Source: an uncultured Clostridia bacterium (GTDB lineage Bacteria; Bacillota; Clostridia; Oscillospirales; CAG-272). From it: a stretch of DNA of 50,531 nucleotides. Positions 17,308 through 26,600 of the stretch are shown here, one piece after another (position 1 is the first letter of the stretch; every line of letters begins with the position of its first letter). Under the pieces are notes generated by a model. It had not been told where the DNA came from, searched no databases, and saw nothing but the letters and a program-made list of their open reading frames with translations. A program made the translations under genes and the position numbers. Where the stretch lies: positions 1-50,531 of the forward strand of contig CANQPT010000008.1 in assembly GCA_947625805.1 (NCBI GenBank), read 5' to 3'.

Positions 17308-17324
17308 TCAAAATTGGAGGGAAC

Positions 17325-18767
17325 ATGAAACTGATTTATGATGTGCAGGACAAGCCAAAGTTGTCACAAACCCTTGTATTTGCTTTTCAGCAAATGATCG
17401 CCATTATGGCGGCGACCCTACTCGTTCCGATTCTGATCACCTCGTATGGTCTTGATGCGGATCCGGCAGCGGCTCTGTTCGGTGCAGGCCTCGGAACAAT
17501 CGTTTATATTCTCTTTACAAAGAGACGCAGTCCCGTGTTTTTAGGCAGTTCGTTCACATTCCTCGGCGCATATTCCGCTGTTATCAGTCAAAATTACGGC
17601 TATTTAGGAGTGTTGATCGGTGTCGCATTCGCGGGACTTGTTTATGTCGTCATCGCTCTTATTGTTAAAATCGTTGGCTCTGCGTGGGTCAACAAACTGT
17701 TGCCCGCTGTTATCATCGGGCCGATCGTCACCTTGATCGGACTCAGTCTTTCCGGAACAGCAACCGGTTGGCTTGCAACAAACGGCGGTGCTGCATATAA
17801 TTTGGTTACCATTGCAATCGGTTTGATTACTTTCCTTGCAATTGTTATCGCTTCCGTAAAGGGCTCAAAAACCGTCAAACTGATCCCTTTTATCATCGGG
17901 ATCGGCGTCGGTTATCTGGTCGCCCTGATCTGCACATTGATCGGCAATGCGGCAAACATTGAAGTGCTTCAGGTGCTTGATTACACCCCTCTTACGGGCA
18001 TCTTCAAAGAATTCAGCGTCACAAGCATTGTAGATTATCCGAAATTCTTCCTGATTCGTGCAATTCAAACCTATAAAGACTTTGCTCCGATCGACCTTGT
18101 CGCCATCGGAAATATCGCATTGATTTTCGTTCCGATCGGAGTGGTCGAACTTGCTCAGCACATCGCTGACCATAAGAACCTCAGTTCGATCATCGAACGC
18201 GATCTTATCACCGATCCGGGCCTTAGCAATACCTTGCTTGGCGACGGTATCGGTTCGATCTTCGGCAGCATCTTCGGTTGCTGTGCAAACACTACCTACG
18301 GCGAGTCGATCGGTTGTGTTGCGATCACCGGTAACGCTTCTATCGTATCCATCTTTACCGCGGCTCTTGGCTGTATGGTCCTGTCATTTTTCACCCCCTT
18401 TGTGGCTTTGATCAATACCATTCCCAAGTGTGTAATGGGCGGCGCCTGCATCGCTCTGTACGGTTTCATCGCCGTTTCCGGTTTACAGATGATCCACAAG
18501 GTTGACCTTGGAAACAGCAAGAATCTCTTTGTGGTCAGCGCGATTCTTGTCACAGGTATCGGTGGACTTACCATTGATATCGGAGGTACCAATCCGCTTA
18601 CCGGATCCCCGTATTTCCAGATCACGTCTCTCGCAGTTGCTTTGATCGTCGGTATTATTACCAACCTGATCGTCAACGGCGGTAAGATGAGTTTAGATGA
18701 ACTTGACGGTCTTACCGGTGCCGTGGACAATATGGGCAAAGCAAACATTGAGGATCAGGATCAATAA
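17325..18767 (+). CDS. uraA: Uracil permease, NCS2 (UraA/UapA) family
   Basis: A 480-residue integral membrane protein with about 14 hydrophobic segments, the usual NCS2 length. It opens with KLSQTLVFAFQQMIAIMAATLLVP, the family's first helix, and carries the signature region around SIFGCCANTTYGESIGCVAITG (NCS2 motif with Asn-Thr-Thr). It imports uracil with protons, or sodium in some members. The uracil phosphoribosyltransferase gene 590 bases downstream supports the pyrimidine assignment over xanthine. GGAGGG precedes ATG 17325. Confidence 0.92.
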   Translation: MKLIYDVQDKPKLSQTLVFAFQQMIAIMAATLLVPILITSYGLDADPAAALFGAGLGTIVYILFTKRRSPVFLGSSFTFLGAYSAVISQNYGYLGVLIGVAFAGLVYVVIALIVKIVGSAWVNKLLPAVIIGPIVTLIGLSLSGTATGWLATNGGAAYNLVTIAIGLITFLAIVIASVKGSKTVKLIPFIIGIGVGYLVALICTLIGNAANIEVLQVLDYTPLTGIFKEFSVTSIVDYPKFFLIRAIQTYKDFAPIDLVAIGNIALIFVPIGVVELAQHIADHKNLSSIIERDLITDPGLSNTLLGDGIGSIFGSIFGCCANTTYGESIGCVAITGNASIVSIFTAALGCMVLSFFTPFVALINTIPKCVMGGACIALYGFIAVSGLQMIHKVDLGNSKNLFVVSAILVTGIGGLTIDIGGTNPLTGSPYFQITSLAVALIVGIITNLIVNGGKMSLDELDGLTGAVDNMGKANIEDQDQ

Positions 18768-18780
18768 TCCATAACCGCAG

Positions 18781-18816
18781 AAAAACTCCGGCTCCCTTTT
18801 GGGAAACCGGAGTTTT
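18781..18816. terminator. Bidirectional terminator between uraA and DUF523 gene
   Basis: AAAACTCCGG and CCGGAGTTTT pair around an internal CTCCC/GGGA stem. T-runs occur on both strands, serving the converging uraA and DUF523 genes. Confidence 0.85.
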
Positions 18817-18833
18817 ATGCGGAAAATGATCAA

Positions 18834-19268
18834 TTATAAGGGCAGGGAATCGAGTTCGTTTTCTGTATAAACGGGGATGCCGTTTTCGAGTAATAGCTGT
18901 ACGGTTTTACCGTTTCCTTTACACAAGTCGCCGGTGAAACTGCCGTCATAGATGACCCCTTTGCCGCAGGACGGACTTTTGGCTTTCATCACTGCAAAGT
19001 CTACCTGATTGAGTTTTGCAAGCTGCAGCGCAGTTTCTGCGCCTTTCCTGTACTGTTCGCTCACATCCACACCCTTGCAGGAAATCACCTTTTCTCTGAC
19101 GATTTCTGCCGACGGACGTGGGGTAGGGAGGCCTCCCGCCTGTTCGGGACACACACCGATCAGTGTATGTTCCGGCGCAAGCGAAAGCAGCGCTTCGCAT
19201 TTGCAACCGTCCCCTTTATATCTGCAATCAAAACCAAGCAGACAGTTGCTGACAAGAATTTTTGCCAT
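18834..19268 (-). CDS. DUF523 family protein
   Basis: A 144-residue protein; I take ATG at 19268 because AAGGAG lies 6 bases upstream, rather than the in-frame ATG at 19310. The N-terminal SNCLLGFDCRYKGDG and later SPSCGKG match the conserved cysteine-rich motifs of DUF523. The family is widespread and its conserved cysteines suggest metal or thiol chemistry, but the function is not established. It diverges from upp and converges on uraA, so it is not in their operon. Confidence 0.88.
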   Translation of the reverse strand: MAKILVSNCLLGFDCRYKGDGCKCEALLSLAPEHTLIGVCPEQAGGLPTPRPSAEIVREKVISCKGVDVSEQYRKGAETALQLAKLNQVDFAVMKAKSPSCGKGVIYDGSFTGDLCKGNGKTVQLLLENGIPVYTENELDSLPL

Positions 19269-19315
19269 AATGTGCTCCTTTTTGTCGTTTATCTGCCGAT
19301 ATTTTATCACACTGC

Positions 19316-19342
19316 CCGGTTTCTGTCAATGGACAGATCCGG
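19316..19342 (+). promoter_or_regulatory. Inverted repeat in upp leader
   Basis: CCGG-TT-TCTGTC, AATG loop, GACAGA-T-CCGG form a near-perfect hairpin ending 8 bases before the GAGG ribosome site of upp. It could be a small regulatory stem or an operator; no T-run follows. Confidence 0.45.
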
Positions 19343-19357
19343 CAAACGAGGTTTACC

Positions 19358-20020
19358 ATGGAAGATTTTTTGAAAAATGTAACTATTTTTGATCATCCGC
19401 TGATTCAGCACAAGGTCACCCATTTGTGCGACGTACACACCGGCTCCAAGGAGTTTTCCGAGATCGTCAAGGAAATCTCAATGCTGATGGGCTATGAGGC
19501 ACTGTCCGATCTGAAAACAAAGGAGATCAGCATCCGTTCGCCCCTAAAGGTCTTTGACTCACCCGTGCTTGCCGAAGACTTTACCATTGTACCGATCTTA
19601 CGTGCAGGACTTGGCATGATCGACGGTTTGCGCGCACTTTCTCCCACTGCAAAAATCGGACATATCGGTTTGTACCGTGATGAAGAAACCCTTGAGCCTA
19701 AGAAATATTACTTTAAGATGCCGGTTGATGTTGCAGACGGACAGGTCATTATCGTTGACCCTGCGCTGGCAACCGGGGGAAGTGCGGAAGCGGCAATCCG
19801 ATTTGTCAAAGAGTGCGGATGTACACGCATTAAATTTATGTGCATCATTTCCTCCGAGGTTGGAGTTCGTCTGTTGCATGAGCACCATTCCGATGTGCCG
19901 ATCTATACGGCAAAATATGTGCCGGGTCCGCTCAACGAAAAAGGATATATCTATACCGCATTCGGCGATGCCGGTGACCGTATCAACGGCACCTGCAGTT
20001 ACAAACCGACGAATGAATAA
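19358..20020 (+). CDS. upp: Uracil phosphoribosyltransferase
   Basis: A 220-residue cytoplasmic enzyme (family usually ~208-210) that joins uracil and PRPP to UMP in pyrimidine salvage. The N-terminus NVTIFDHPLIQHKVTHL, the middle PILRAGLGMIDG, the PRPP-binding loop VDPALATGGSAEAAI and the uracil-binding C-terminal segment YIYTAFGDAGDRINGT are all family hallmarks. Together with uraA it makes an import-and-trap module for uracil, although DUF523 on the other strand separates them. GAGG precedes the start. Confidence 0.96.
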   Translation: MEDFLKNVTIFDHPLIQHKVTHLCDVHTGSKEFSEIVKEISMLMGYEALSDLKTKEISIRSPLKVFDSPVLAEDFTIVPILRAGLGMIDGLRALSPTAKIGHIGLYRDEETLEPKKYYFKMPVDVADGQVIIVDPALATGGSAEAAIRFVKECGCTRIKFMCIISSEVGVRLLHEHHSDVPIYTAKYVPGPLNEKGYIYTAFGDAGDRINGTCSYKPTNE

Positions 20021-20170
20021 TTGAAGAAAAAATGAAAACAAACGCACAGAAACAGAAATATCCTTATTACATTATAACGATCTATATAGGGGAGTTCTGC
20101 GCATGTGTTTGATTTAATTATACAAAATAACGCATATTTTGAGTAATTTTCTCGCGAATAAAATACAACC
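20021..20170. other. Left border of AT-rich insertion after upp
   Basis: The 150 bases after upp are AT-rich. An unsupported 26-codon frame begins at 20032, with no ribosome site. ATACAAAATAA at 20120-20130 recurs exactly at 22035-22045 on the far side of the insertion. No terminator for upp is evident. Confidence 0.4.
20120..20130 (+). repeat. Left copy of 11-base direct repeat
   Basis: ATACAAAATAA is identical to 22035-22045. Both copies lead into an inverted ATTTTG. It is a candidate junction repeat of the insertion, though AT-rich 11-mers can recur by chance. Confidence 0.35.
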
Positions 20171-20674
20171 TTGCCAGCGCCCCCTGCGGGGCTACCTGCT
20201 TTGGCTGAAAGGGAAATAAAGCGGGAACAGCTTACCAAACTCTTAACGATTGCCGGCTATTTTACCGCGCTTTTGTCACAAGCAAGCAAAACTTCATCAG
20301 AAGTAAAGGACGGAGCTATTCATTTACATGGTCTTATTTCCGGTGATATGGACTTTGTCCCTAATGATCGTGGCGTAACTACTGAAAGCGGACAGATTAT
20401 TTATAATATGCCCCAGTGGAAGTTTGGTTTCTCCACTGCTATTGAATTATACGGTGATTTTATAAATTGTGCAAAGTATATCACAAAGTATATATCAAAG
20501 GATTTCCGTAAAATTTTCGGTTCGTTTTATTACGCAGGCGGGTGTGGTCTTGTTCGGCATCCTGATGTTGAGTTATTGGATATAGACTATTTTTCGCTTG
20601 ATTGTAAAGAGTATTCTAAGCCGTTTTTTGGCTTTAAGTATTTAACTATTTCTAAGGAATGTGAAGTTTTATGA
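20171..20674 (+). pseudogene. Truncated HUH rolling-circle replication initiator (phage Rep)
   Basis: The open frame has no credible start; it opens at a TTG without ribosome site, and the first ATG lies inside the conserved core. From about 20306 it is a clear Rep: DGAIHLHGLI carries the HUH metal motif (His at 20321 and 20327), followed by KFGFSTAIELYGDF and INCAKYITKYISKDF with the catalytic Tyr/Lys helix, then YYAGGCG. This order is typical of replication initiators of inoviruses and related ssDNA phages, which nick and rejoin the origin strand. The first ~40 residues are GC-richer and unlike Rep, so the 5' part looks replaced or deleted. It overlaps the next gene by ATGA. Confidence 0.75.
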
Positions 20675-20877
20675 TTGCACGCAAAGTTAAAGTTGTGTTA
20701 GTAAAAGATTGCTCTTTTGCTAATAGGATCACGGGGGAGTCCATTATTTATAAGCAATTAGTCTGTGAAGACAAAGATCGTCTTTATCTTGTCAATTCAA
20801 AAAAAGATCACCAGATAGAGGATCATTTAACCATTGTTTTTGACGGTAAAAGGTACTCTATCTTGGATATAACTTGA
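20671..20877 (+). CDS. Small protein after Rep, possible ssDNA-binding role
   Basis: A 68-residue protein starting inside the Rep stop (ATGA overlap), so translation was coupled. It is made of alternating hydrophobic and charged residues with beta-strand character (KVKVVLVKD, LVCEDKDRLYLV, LTIVFDGKRYSILDI) and has no membrane segment. In filamentous phages the gene next to Rep often encodes a single-stranded DNA-binding protein, and the size fits. I do not recognise a family, so this is inference from position. Confidence 0.55.
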   Translation: MIARKVKVVLVKDCSFANRITGESIIYKQLVCEDKDRLYLVNSKKDHQIEDHLTIVFDGKRYSILDIT

Positions 20878-20894
20878 TAAAAGGGGGATATTTC

Positions 20895-21053
20895 ATGTTA
20901 CCGATTCTTGCAGGTGAGGCTGGCACTTCTGTTTCTACTATGGTGGACGCACTTAAAACTGCTTTGGCAGATTTTAGCGTTGAAAATCTTTCCGCCATTA
21001 TTGTAGCAGGTTTGGCCATTGCGTATACCAGTATTAGAGGTTCCATTCTGTGA
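20895..21053 (+). CDS. Coat-protein-like small membrane protein
   Basis: ATG 20895 follows AGGGGG (20882-20886) 8 bases upstream and gives 52 residues. After a short MLPILAGEAG start comes an amphipathic helix (SVSTMVDALKTALADFS), then a hydrophobic stretch (LSAIIVAGLAIA) and a short tail with one Arg. An acidic/amphipathic N-part, single membrane helix and basic C-end is the plan of filamentous phage major coat proteins. The hydrophobic part is short and the tail weakly basic compared with functional coats, so a frameshift may have cut the C-terminus. The assignment rests on architecture and position, not on a database match. Confidence 0.5.
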   Translation: MLPILAGEAGTSVSTMVDALKTALADFSVENLSAIIVAGLAIAYTSIRGSIL

Positions 21054-21097
21054 TTCCTTATAGTATCCGGACAATAGTCTTGTGAATAGCATACATA

Positions 21098-21337
21098 TTA
21101 TTTTTCGCAACCTTCTTCACTCCCTTCTTCCACATATTCCATCAAGTCACCCGGCTGACAATGTAAAACAGCACATAGCCGCTCAAAGGTTCTTGTGTCA
21201 ATATTCCCCACGCCATTTTTCATTTTGGTCAACGCGGCTTGTGAAATTAGATTTTCTTGTCTGATTTTATAAGTGGAAATCCCCTTTTCTTTTAGAAGTT
21301 CAAACAGCTTGTCATATTTGAATGGCATTCTTTTCAC
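21098..21337 (-). CDS. XRE/Cro-CI type repressor
   Basis: A 79-residue helix-turn-helix protein. The core is KYDKLFELLKEKGISTYKIR, then ENLISQAALTKMKNG (the DNA-reading turn) and TFERLCAVLHCQPGDLMEY, the standard small-phage/conjugative repressor pattern; the C-terminus is acidic. AGGTG lies 6 bases before ATG 21337. Its promoter (reading leftward, TTGCTA complement of 21415-21420 and TATAAT near 21392-21397) overlaps repeated GTG(T/C)ATAATTT sites, so it probably represses itself and the divergent small genes. It is the likely lysogeny-type switch of the element. Confidence 0.88.
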   Translation of the reverse strand: MKRMPFKYDKLFELLKEKGISTYKIRQENLISQAALTKMKNGVGNIDTRTFERLCAVLHCQPGDLMEYVEEGSEEGCEK

Positions 21338-21402
21338 CTGCTTTCATGTATTTGGAAGCGGGCTTTATTTTGCCCACTTTTCAATTGTACATATTATAAC
21401 AC

Positions 21403-21432
21403 AAATTATGCACAATAGCAAGTGTATAATTT
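21403..21432. promoter_or_regulatory. Operator-like inverted repeat of the XRE regulator
   Basis: AAATTATGCAC (21403-21413) and GTGTATAATTT (21422-21432) are inverted with one mismatch and an 8-base centre. They lie between the divergent XRE gene and the small rightward genes. A third copy of GTGTATAATTT lies at 21491-21501 on the rightward -10 box. Confidence 0.55.
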
Positions 21433-21470
21433 CAACAAATATAAACACAAAAGTTCGTGCATATTGTATA

Positions 21471-21501
21471 TTGAATATTCACGCTCTTTAGTGTATAATT
21501 T
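21471..21501 (+). promoter_or_regulatory. Rightward promoter with embedded operator copy
   Basis: TTGAAT (21471-21476) and TATAAT (21494-21499) with a 17-base spacer. The -10 region is part of AGTGTATAATTT (21490-21501), identical to 21421-21432, so repressor binding would cover it. A hairpin with arms GAGGTTG/CAACCTC follows at 21507-21526. Confidence 0.6.
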
Positions 21502-21551
21502 AGTCAGAGGTTGAGAGAGCAACCTCAATAAATTAAAGAGAGGTAAACACA

Positions 21552-21626
21552 ATGAGCGAAAACGAATTGACAAGCAAGGTAAAAGAATTAAAGGAACTGA
21601 AAATGATGGCAAAGGAGATAAAATAA
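21552..21626 (+). CDS. 24-codon ORF, first gene of the rightward phage-like unit
   Basis: ATG 21552 follows GAGAGGT by about 7 bases. It encodes a lysine/glutamate-rich helical peptide (MSENELTSKVKELKELKMMA...) and stops one base before the next start. The ribosome site of the following gene is inside it. It may be a real small protein or a translational lead-in. Confidence 0.4.
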   Translation: MSENELTSKVKELKELKMMAKEIK

Positions 21627-21627
21627 C

Positions 21628-21861
21628 ATGGACAAAAAATTTACTGAACAACTTGAAAAGTACGCCGTATCAATTGAAAACTTAGTATCAATTATTGACA
21701 TTGCTACCGACATGATAAGTAAAGAGGCATGGGGGATGATATCAGATGACAAAGAAAATCTTGAAAAAAATATGGGGCGTTTGGTTGCTCTGATGGATTC
21801 TATCAGTGAAATAGCGCACAAGCGAAATGAAGATGTGAAGGGCTTATTTGTCTCTGCCTGA
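21628..21861 (+). CDS. Hypothetical 77-residue helical protein of the insertion
   Basis: An acidic, all-helical small protein without membrane segment or known motif. AAGGAG lies about 9 bases before ATG 21628, inside the preceding mini-ORF. It is transcribed away from the XRE repressor and so is probably under its control, the usual place for an early or anti-repressor gene. No family recognised. Confidence 0.6.
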   Translation: MDKKFTEQLEKYAVSIENLVSIIDIATDMISKEAWGMISDDKENLEKNMGRLVALMDSISEIAHKRNEDVKGLFVSA

Positions 21862-21967
21862 AGGGTTAAAACCAATAAACATATTCAAGCGGGTTCAGTT
21901 GCAAGCGTAAAAGTGATTACATTTTGTGGTTATAATCAAGTAATAGAAACGCCAGCGAGAAAATTGC

Positions 21968-21985
21968 ACAAAATGGCTATTTTGT
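21968..21985. repeat. Inverted repeat 1 of hairpin cluster
   Basis: ACAAAAT (21968-21974), GGCT loop, ATTTTGT (21979-21985). The same arms recur in the third hairpin of the cluster (22035-22056). Confidence 0.6.
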
Positions 21986-22000
21986 ACCCGAAGGGAGTTC

Positions 22001-22033
22001 ATAGCGGGCATATCTTTGAGATATGCCCGCTAT
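22001..22033. repeat. Perfect 15-base-pair hairpin (inverted repeat 2)
   Basis: ATAGCGGGCATATCT (22001-22015), TTG, AGATATGCCCGCTAT (22019-22033). The match is perfect and unusually long. No U-run follows on either strand, so a simple terminator is not the best reading. It may serve as a ssDNA phage origin or packaging hairpin, or as a factor-aided end of the leftward ligA-obgE transcript. Confidence 0.7.
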
Positions 22034-22034
22034 G

Positions 22035-22056
22035 ATACAAAATAAAAATTTTGTAT
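22035..22056. repeat. Inverted repeat 3, includes right copy of 11-base repeat
   Basis: ATACAAAAT (22035-22043), AAAA, ATTTTGTAT (22048-22056). ATACAAAATAA at 22035-22045 matches 20120-20130. For leftward transcripts from obgE this would act as an AT-rich hairpin after the stop codon. Confidence 0.55.
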
Positions 22057-22071
22057 AATTCGGAGAATCTG

Positions 22072-23342
22072 TTATATTACAAAATCAAATTCAAAGCCGC
22101 ATAGATCGACGGTATCGCCGTCTTTCACGCCGTGTTCTGTCAATTGATCGATCACACCGCTGTTTTTGAGAACTCTTTGAAAATACATCAGCGATTCGCG
22201 ATCGTCAAAATTAACTGAGTTGATCAGATTCTCGAGCCACGCGCCCTCCACGCACCAAACGCCGTTTACATTCTTTACGGCGATTTCTTGTGTCTTTCGT
22301 TCTTCGACGGGTTTCGCTGTATATTCGGTATCGTAAGTAGCCATTGGCGGAAGTTTAGACAATCGACGCGAAATAAGCGCTATCAGTGTATCCAGATTTT
22401 TACCGGTTGCGGCAGATATATATACAATCTCCCAACCGTTTTCCTTCACAAAGTCCTCAAATTCCGTGAGATCGGCAGACGGATCAATACAATCGACTTT
22501 ATTTGCCGCAATGATCTGCGGACGGGACGATAATTCTTCCGAGTATGCCTTTATTTCTTTATTAACCAAACTAATATCATTAACAGGATTTCTGCCTTCC
22601 TGACCGGAAATATCAACGACATGTACCAGCAAGCGACAGCGGTCTACATGGCGTAAAAATTCATGCCCAAGGCCGGCGCCGTCGGACGCGCCTTCAATCA
22701 ACCCGGGGATATCGGCCATTACAAAACCTCCGTCTTCTCCGATTTTTACCACACCGAGATTGGGAGAAACGGTTGTAAAATGATAGTTTGCGATTTTGGG
22801 CTTGGCGGCGGTAACACGGGAGAGGATCGAGGATTTTCCCACGTTCGGAAGGCCTACCAGTCCTACATTCGCAAGCATTTTTAACTCAAATATTACTTCC
22901 CTTTCCTGGCCTTTCATCCCACCTTTTGCAAAGCGCGGGATCTGACGGGTAGCGGTCGCAAAATGGGTATTTCCCCAGCCGCCGTTACCGCCTTTGCACA
23001 AGAGGAAATCCTCACCGTCAGACATATCGTGAATGACAAGACCGCTCTCGGCGTCCTTGATTACTGTTCCCGGCGGGACAGGAAGATAGAGGTCATCTGC
23101 GGTTTTACCATGAAACTTGGAATTTTTGCCGTCTGCGCCGTTATCTGCAATGAATTTATGCTTATACCGATAGGCGAGTAACGTGTTTGTGCCCGGATCG
23201 ACACGAACGATCACATTTCCTCCGTTGCCTCCATCGCCGCCGTCAGGGCCGCCGTGAGAAACATATTTTTCACGGTGAAAGGAAACGCACCCGTTACCGC
23301 CGTCACCCGCTTTTACATATAATTTTACATTGTCTACAAACA

Positions 23343-23343
<1 letters not shown>
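22072..23343 (-). CDS. obgE: Obg family GTPase
   Basis: A 423-residue GTPase linked to late 50S ribosome assembly and stress/sporulation control. The glycine-rich Obg fold opens the protein (VKAGDGGNGCVSFHREKY, GGPDGGDGGNGGNV). The GTPase domain follows from ~158 with G1 GLPNVGKSS, G3 DIPGLIEGA and G4 ANKVD. A C-terminal OCT domain (~340-423) ends the protein. The start overlaps the ligA stop by one base (TAATG), so the two genes are co-translated. The usual rplU-rpmA partners are absent here. Confidence 0.97.
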
Positions 23344-25331
<1,988 letters not shown>

Positions 25332-25390
25332 TTATTTTCTATCTTATATTATACCAAAAAAACACAGGAAAATAAAGAGAAAAATAAAAG

Positions 25391-25423
25391 AATACCCGCA
25401 AAGCGATTCGCTTTGCGGGTATT
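25391..25423 (-). terminator. Terminator of the serC-serA operon
   Basis: AATACCCGCAAAGCG and CGCTTTGCGGGTATT form a perfect 15-base-pair stem with an ATT loop. On the minus strand it is followed by CTTTTATTTTT. It lies just after the serA stop. Confidence 0.9.
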
Positions 25424-25432
25424 TACCTTAAA

Positions 25433-26590
25433 TCAATACAGATTAACGCGGATCACGCCGTCGATAGAACGGATGCGCCTTACCAGCGCATCATCGGCAT
25501 CGGAGGAAATATCAAGGATCGTATAGGCGTATTCGCCCTTGGATTTGTTGATCATGTTCTCGATATTGAACCCGTTTTCCGAAATCGCGGAGGATGCCTG
25601 AGAGAGCACTGCCGGGATATTCTTATGCATGACCCCAATGCGGCATTTTCCGCTCTTGGGCATGGAAACCGACGGATAGTTGACTGAGTTTGTAATGTTG
25701 CCGTTCTCAAGGTAATCAATCAACTCGTTTGCCGCCATTACCGCACAGTTGTCTTCCGACTCCTCTGTGGAAGCGCCTAAGTGCGGAATTGTGATGATCC
25801 CATCCACGCCGATCGTTTGCTCGGTCGGAAAATCGGTGACGTAGCAAGAGACCTTACCGCTCTCAACCGCACTTTTGATGTCGGCCGCACTCACCAGATC
25901 CGCCCGGGACAGGTTGATGATCTTTAACCCGTCTTTCATCTTTTCGATGGTTTGCGCGTTGATCATGCCCTTGGTCTCGTTGGTTGCGGGAACGTGCAGC
26001 GTGATGTAATCCGCGCAGGCGTAAATATCGTCAAATGTATTGGCCTTTACAACATGGCTGTTAATGCTCCACGCAGCATTGACCGACAAATACGGGTCAC
26101 AGCCAACCACCTTCATGCCGAGAGCATGTGCCGCGTTGGCAACCATACCGCCGATCGCGCCCAGACCGATCACACCGAGGGTCTTGTCCTTGAGTTCACA
26201 GCCCGCAAATGCGCTCTTTCCTTTTTCCACGGCTTTTGCAACACCTTCTTGCGCGTCGGAAAGCGTTGCAGACCACTTGACACCGTCCACGATCTTACGG
26301 GAAGCGAGCAATAAAGCCGCGAGTGTCAGTTCTTTTACGCCGTTTGCATTCGCCCCCGGGGTGTTGAATACGACAATTCCCTGCTCTGCACAGCGTTCAA
26401 GCGGAATGTTGTTTACCCCGGCTCCTGCGCGAGCAATCGCTTTAAGGTTGCCGTCAAAGGTCATATCATGCATGACTGCACTGCGCACCATAATTGCGTC
26501 CGGGCTTTCCACAGTTTCGCTTACCTGCCAACTCGAATCAAACAGGTCAGTGCCCACAGCGGCGATTTTATTTAATAATTGAATTTTCAT
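25433..26590 (-). CDS. serA: D-3-phosphoglycerate dehydrogenase
   Basis: A 385-residue enzyme; ATG 26590 is chosen since GGAG lies just upstream and the serC stop is 10 bases away. It oxidises 3-phosphoglycerate with NAD+ in the first step of serine synthesis. The NAD-binding GLGAIGGMVANAA, the catalytic Arg region (INLSRADLV), Glu, and the His in TIPHLGAST are visible. A C-terminal ACT domain (~315-385, CRIGVMHKNIPAVLSQ) is the likely serine-sensing site. The catalytic body is of the short type without the extra ASB domain. Confidence 0.94.
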   Translation of the reverse strand: MKIQLLNKIAAVGTDLFDSSWQVSETVESPDAIMVRSAVMHDMTFDGNLKAIARAGAGVNNIPLERCAEQGIVVFNTPGANANGVKELTLAALLLASRKIVDGVKWSATLSDAQEGVAKAVEKGKSAFAGCELKDKTLGVIGLGAIGGMVANAAHALGMKVVGCDPYLSVNAAWSINSHVVKANTFDDIYACADYITLHVPATNETKGMINAQTIEKMKDGLKIINLSRADLVSAADIKSAVESGKVSCYVTDFPTEQTIGVDGIITIPHLGASTEESEDNCAVMAANELIDYLENGNITNSVNYPSVSMPKSGKCRIGVMHKNIPAVLSQASSAISENGFNIENMINKSKGEYAYTILDISSDADDALVRRIRSIDGVIRVNLY

Positions 26591-26600
26591 CTCTTCTCCC

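Larger units (their letters stand above)
20030..22060. mobile_element. Inovirus-like (filamentous phage) remnant or satellite
   Basis: The whole interval between upp and obgE is markedly more AT-rich than its flanks. It holds, in order, an HUH replication initiator fragment, an overlapping 68-codon gene, a 52-codon coat-like protein, an XRE repressor on the other strand, two small genes and a hairpin cluster. Rep - small protein - coat is the order seen in filamentous phages. The morphogenesis ATPase (Zot/pI) and adsorption protein are missing, so it cannot be a complete phage. Borders are estimates. Confidence 0.6.

Noticed and set aside
20032..20112. 26-codon frame after upp
   Set aside because: No ribosome site, no recognisable motif, and it lies in the border of the insertion.
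22035..22062. XerCD dif site used by the phage-like element
   Set aside because: The inverted arms have a 4-base centre and do not fit the 11-6-11 dif consensus of Firmicutes; only the direct repeat was kept as a weak finding.
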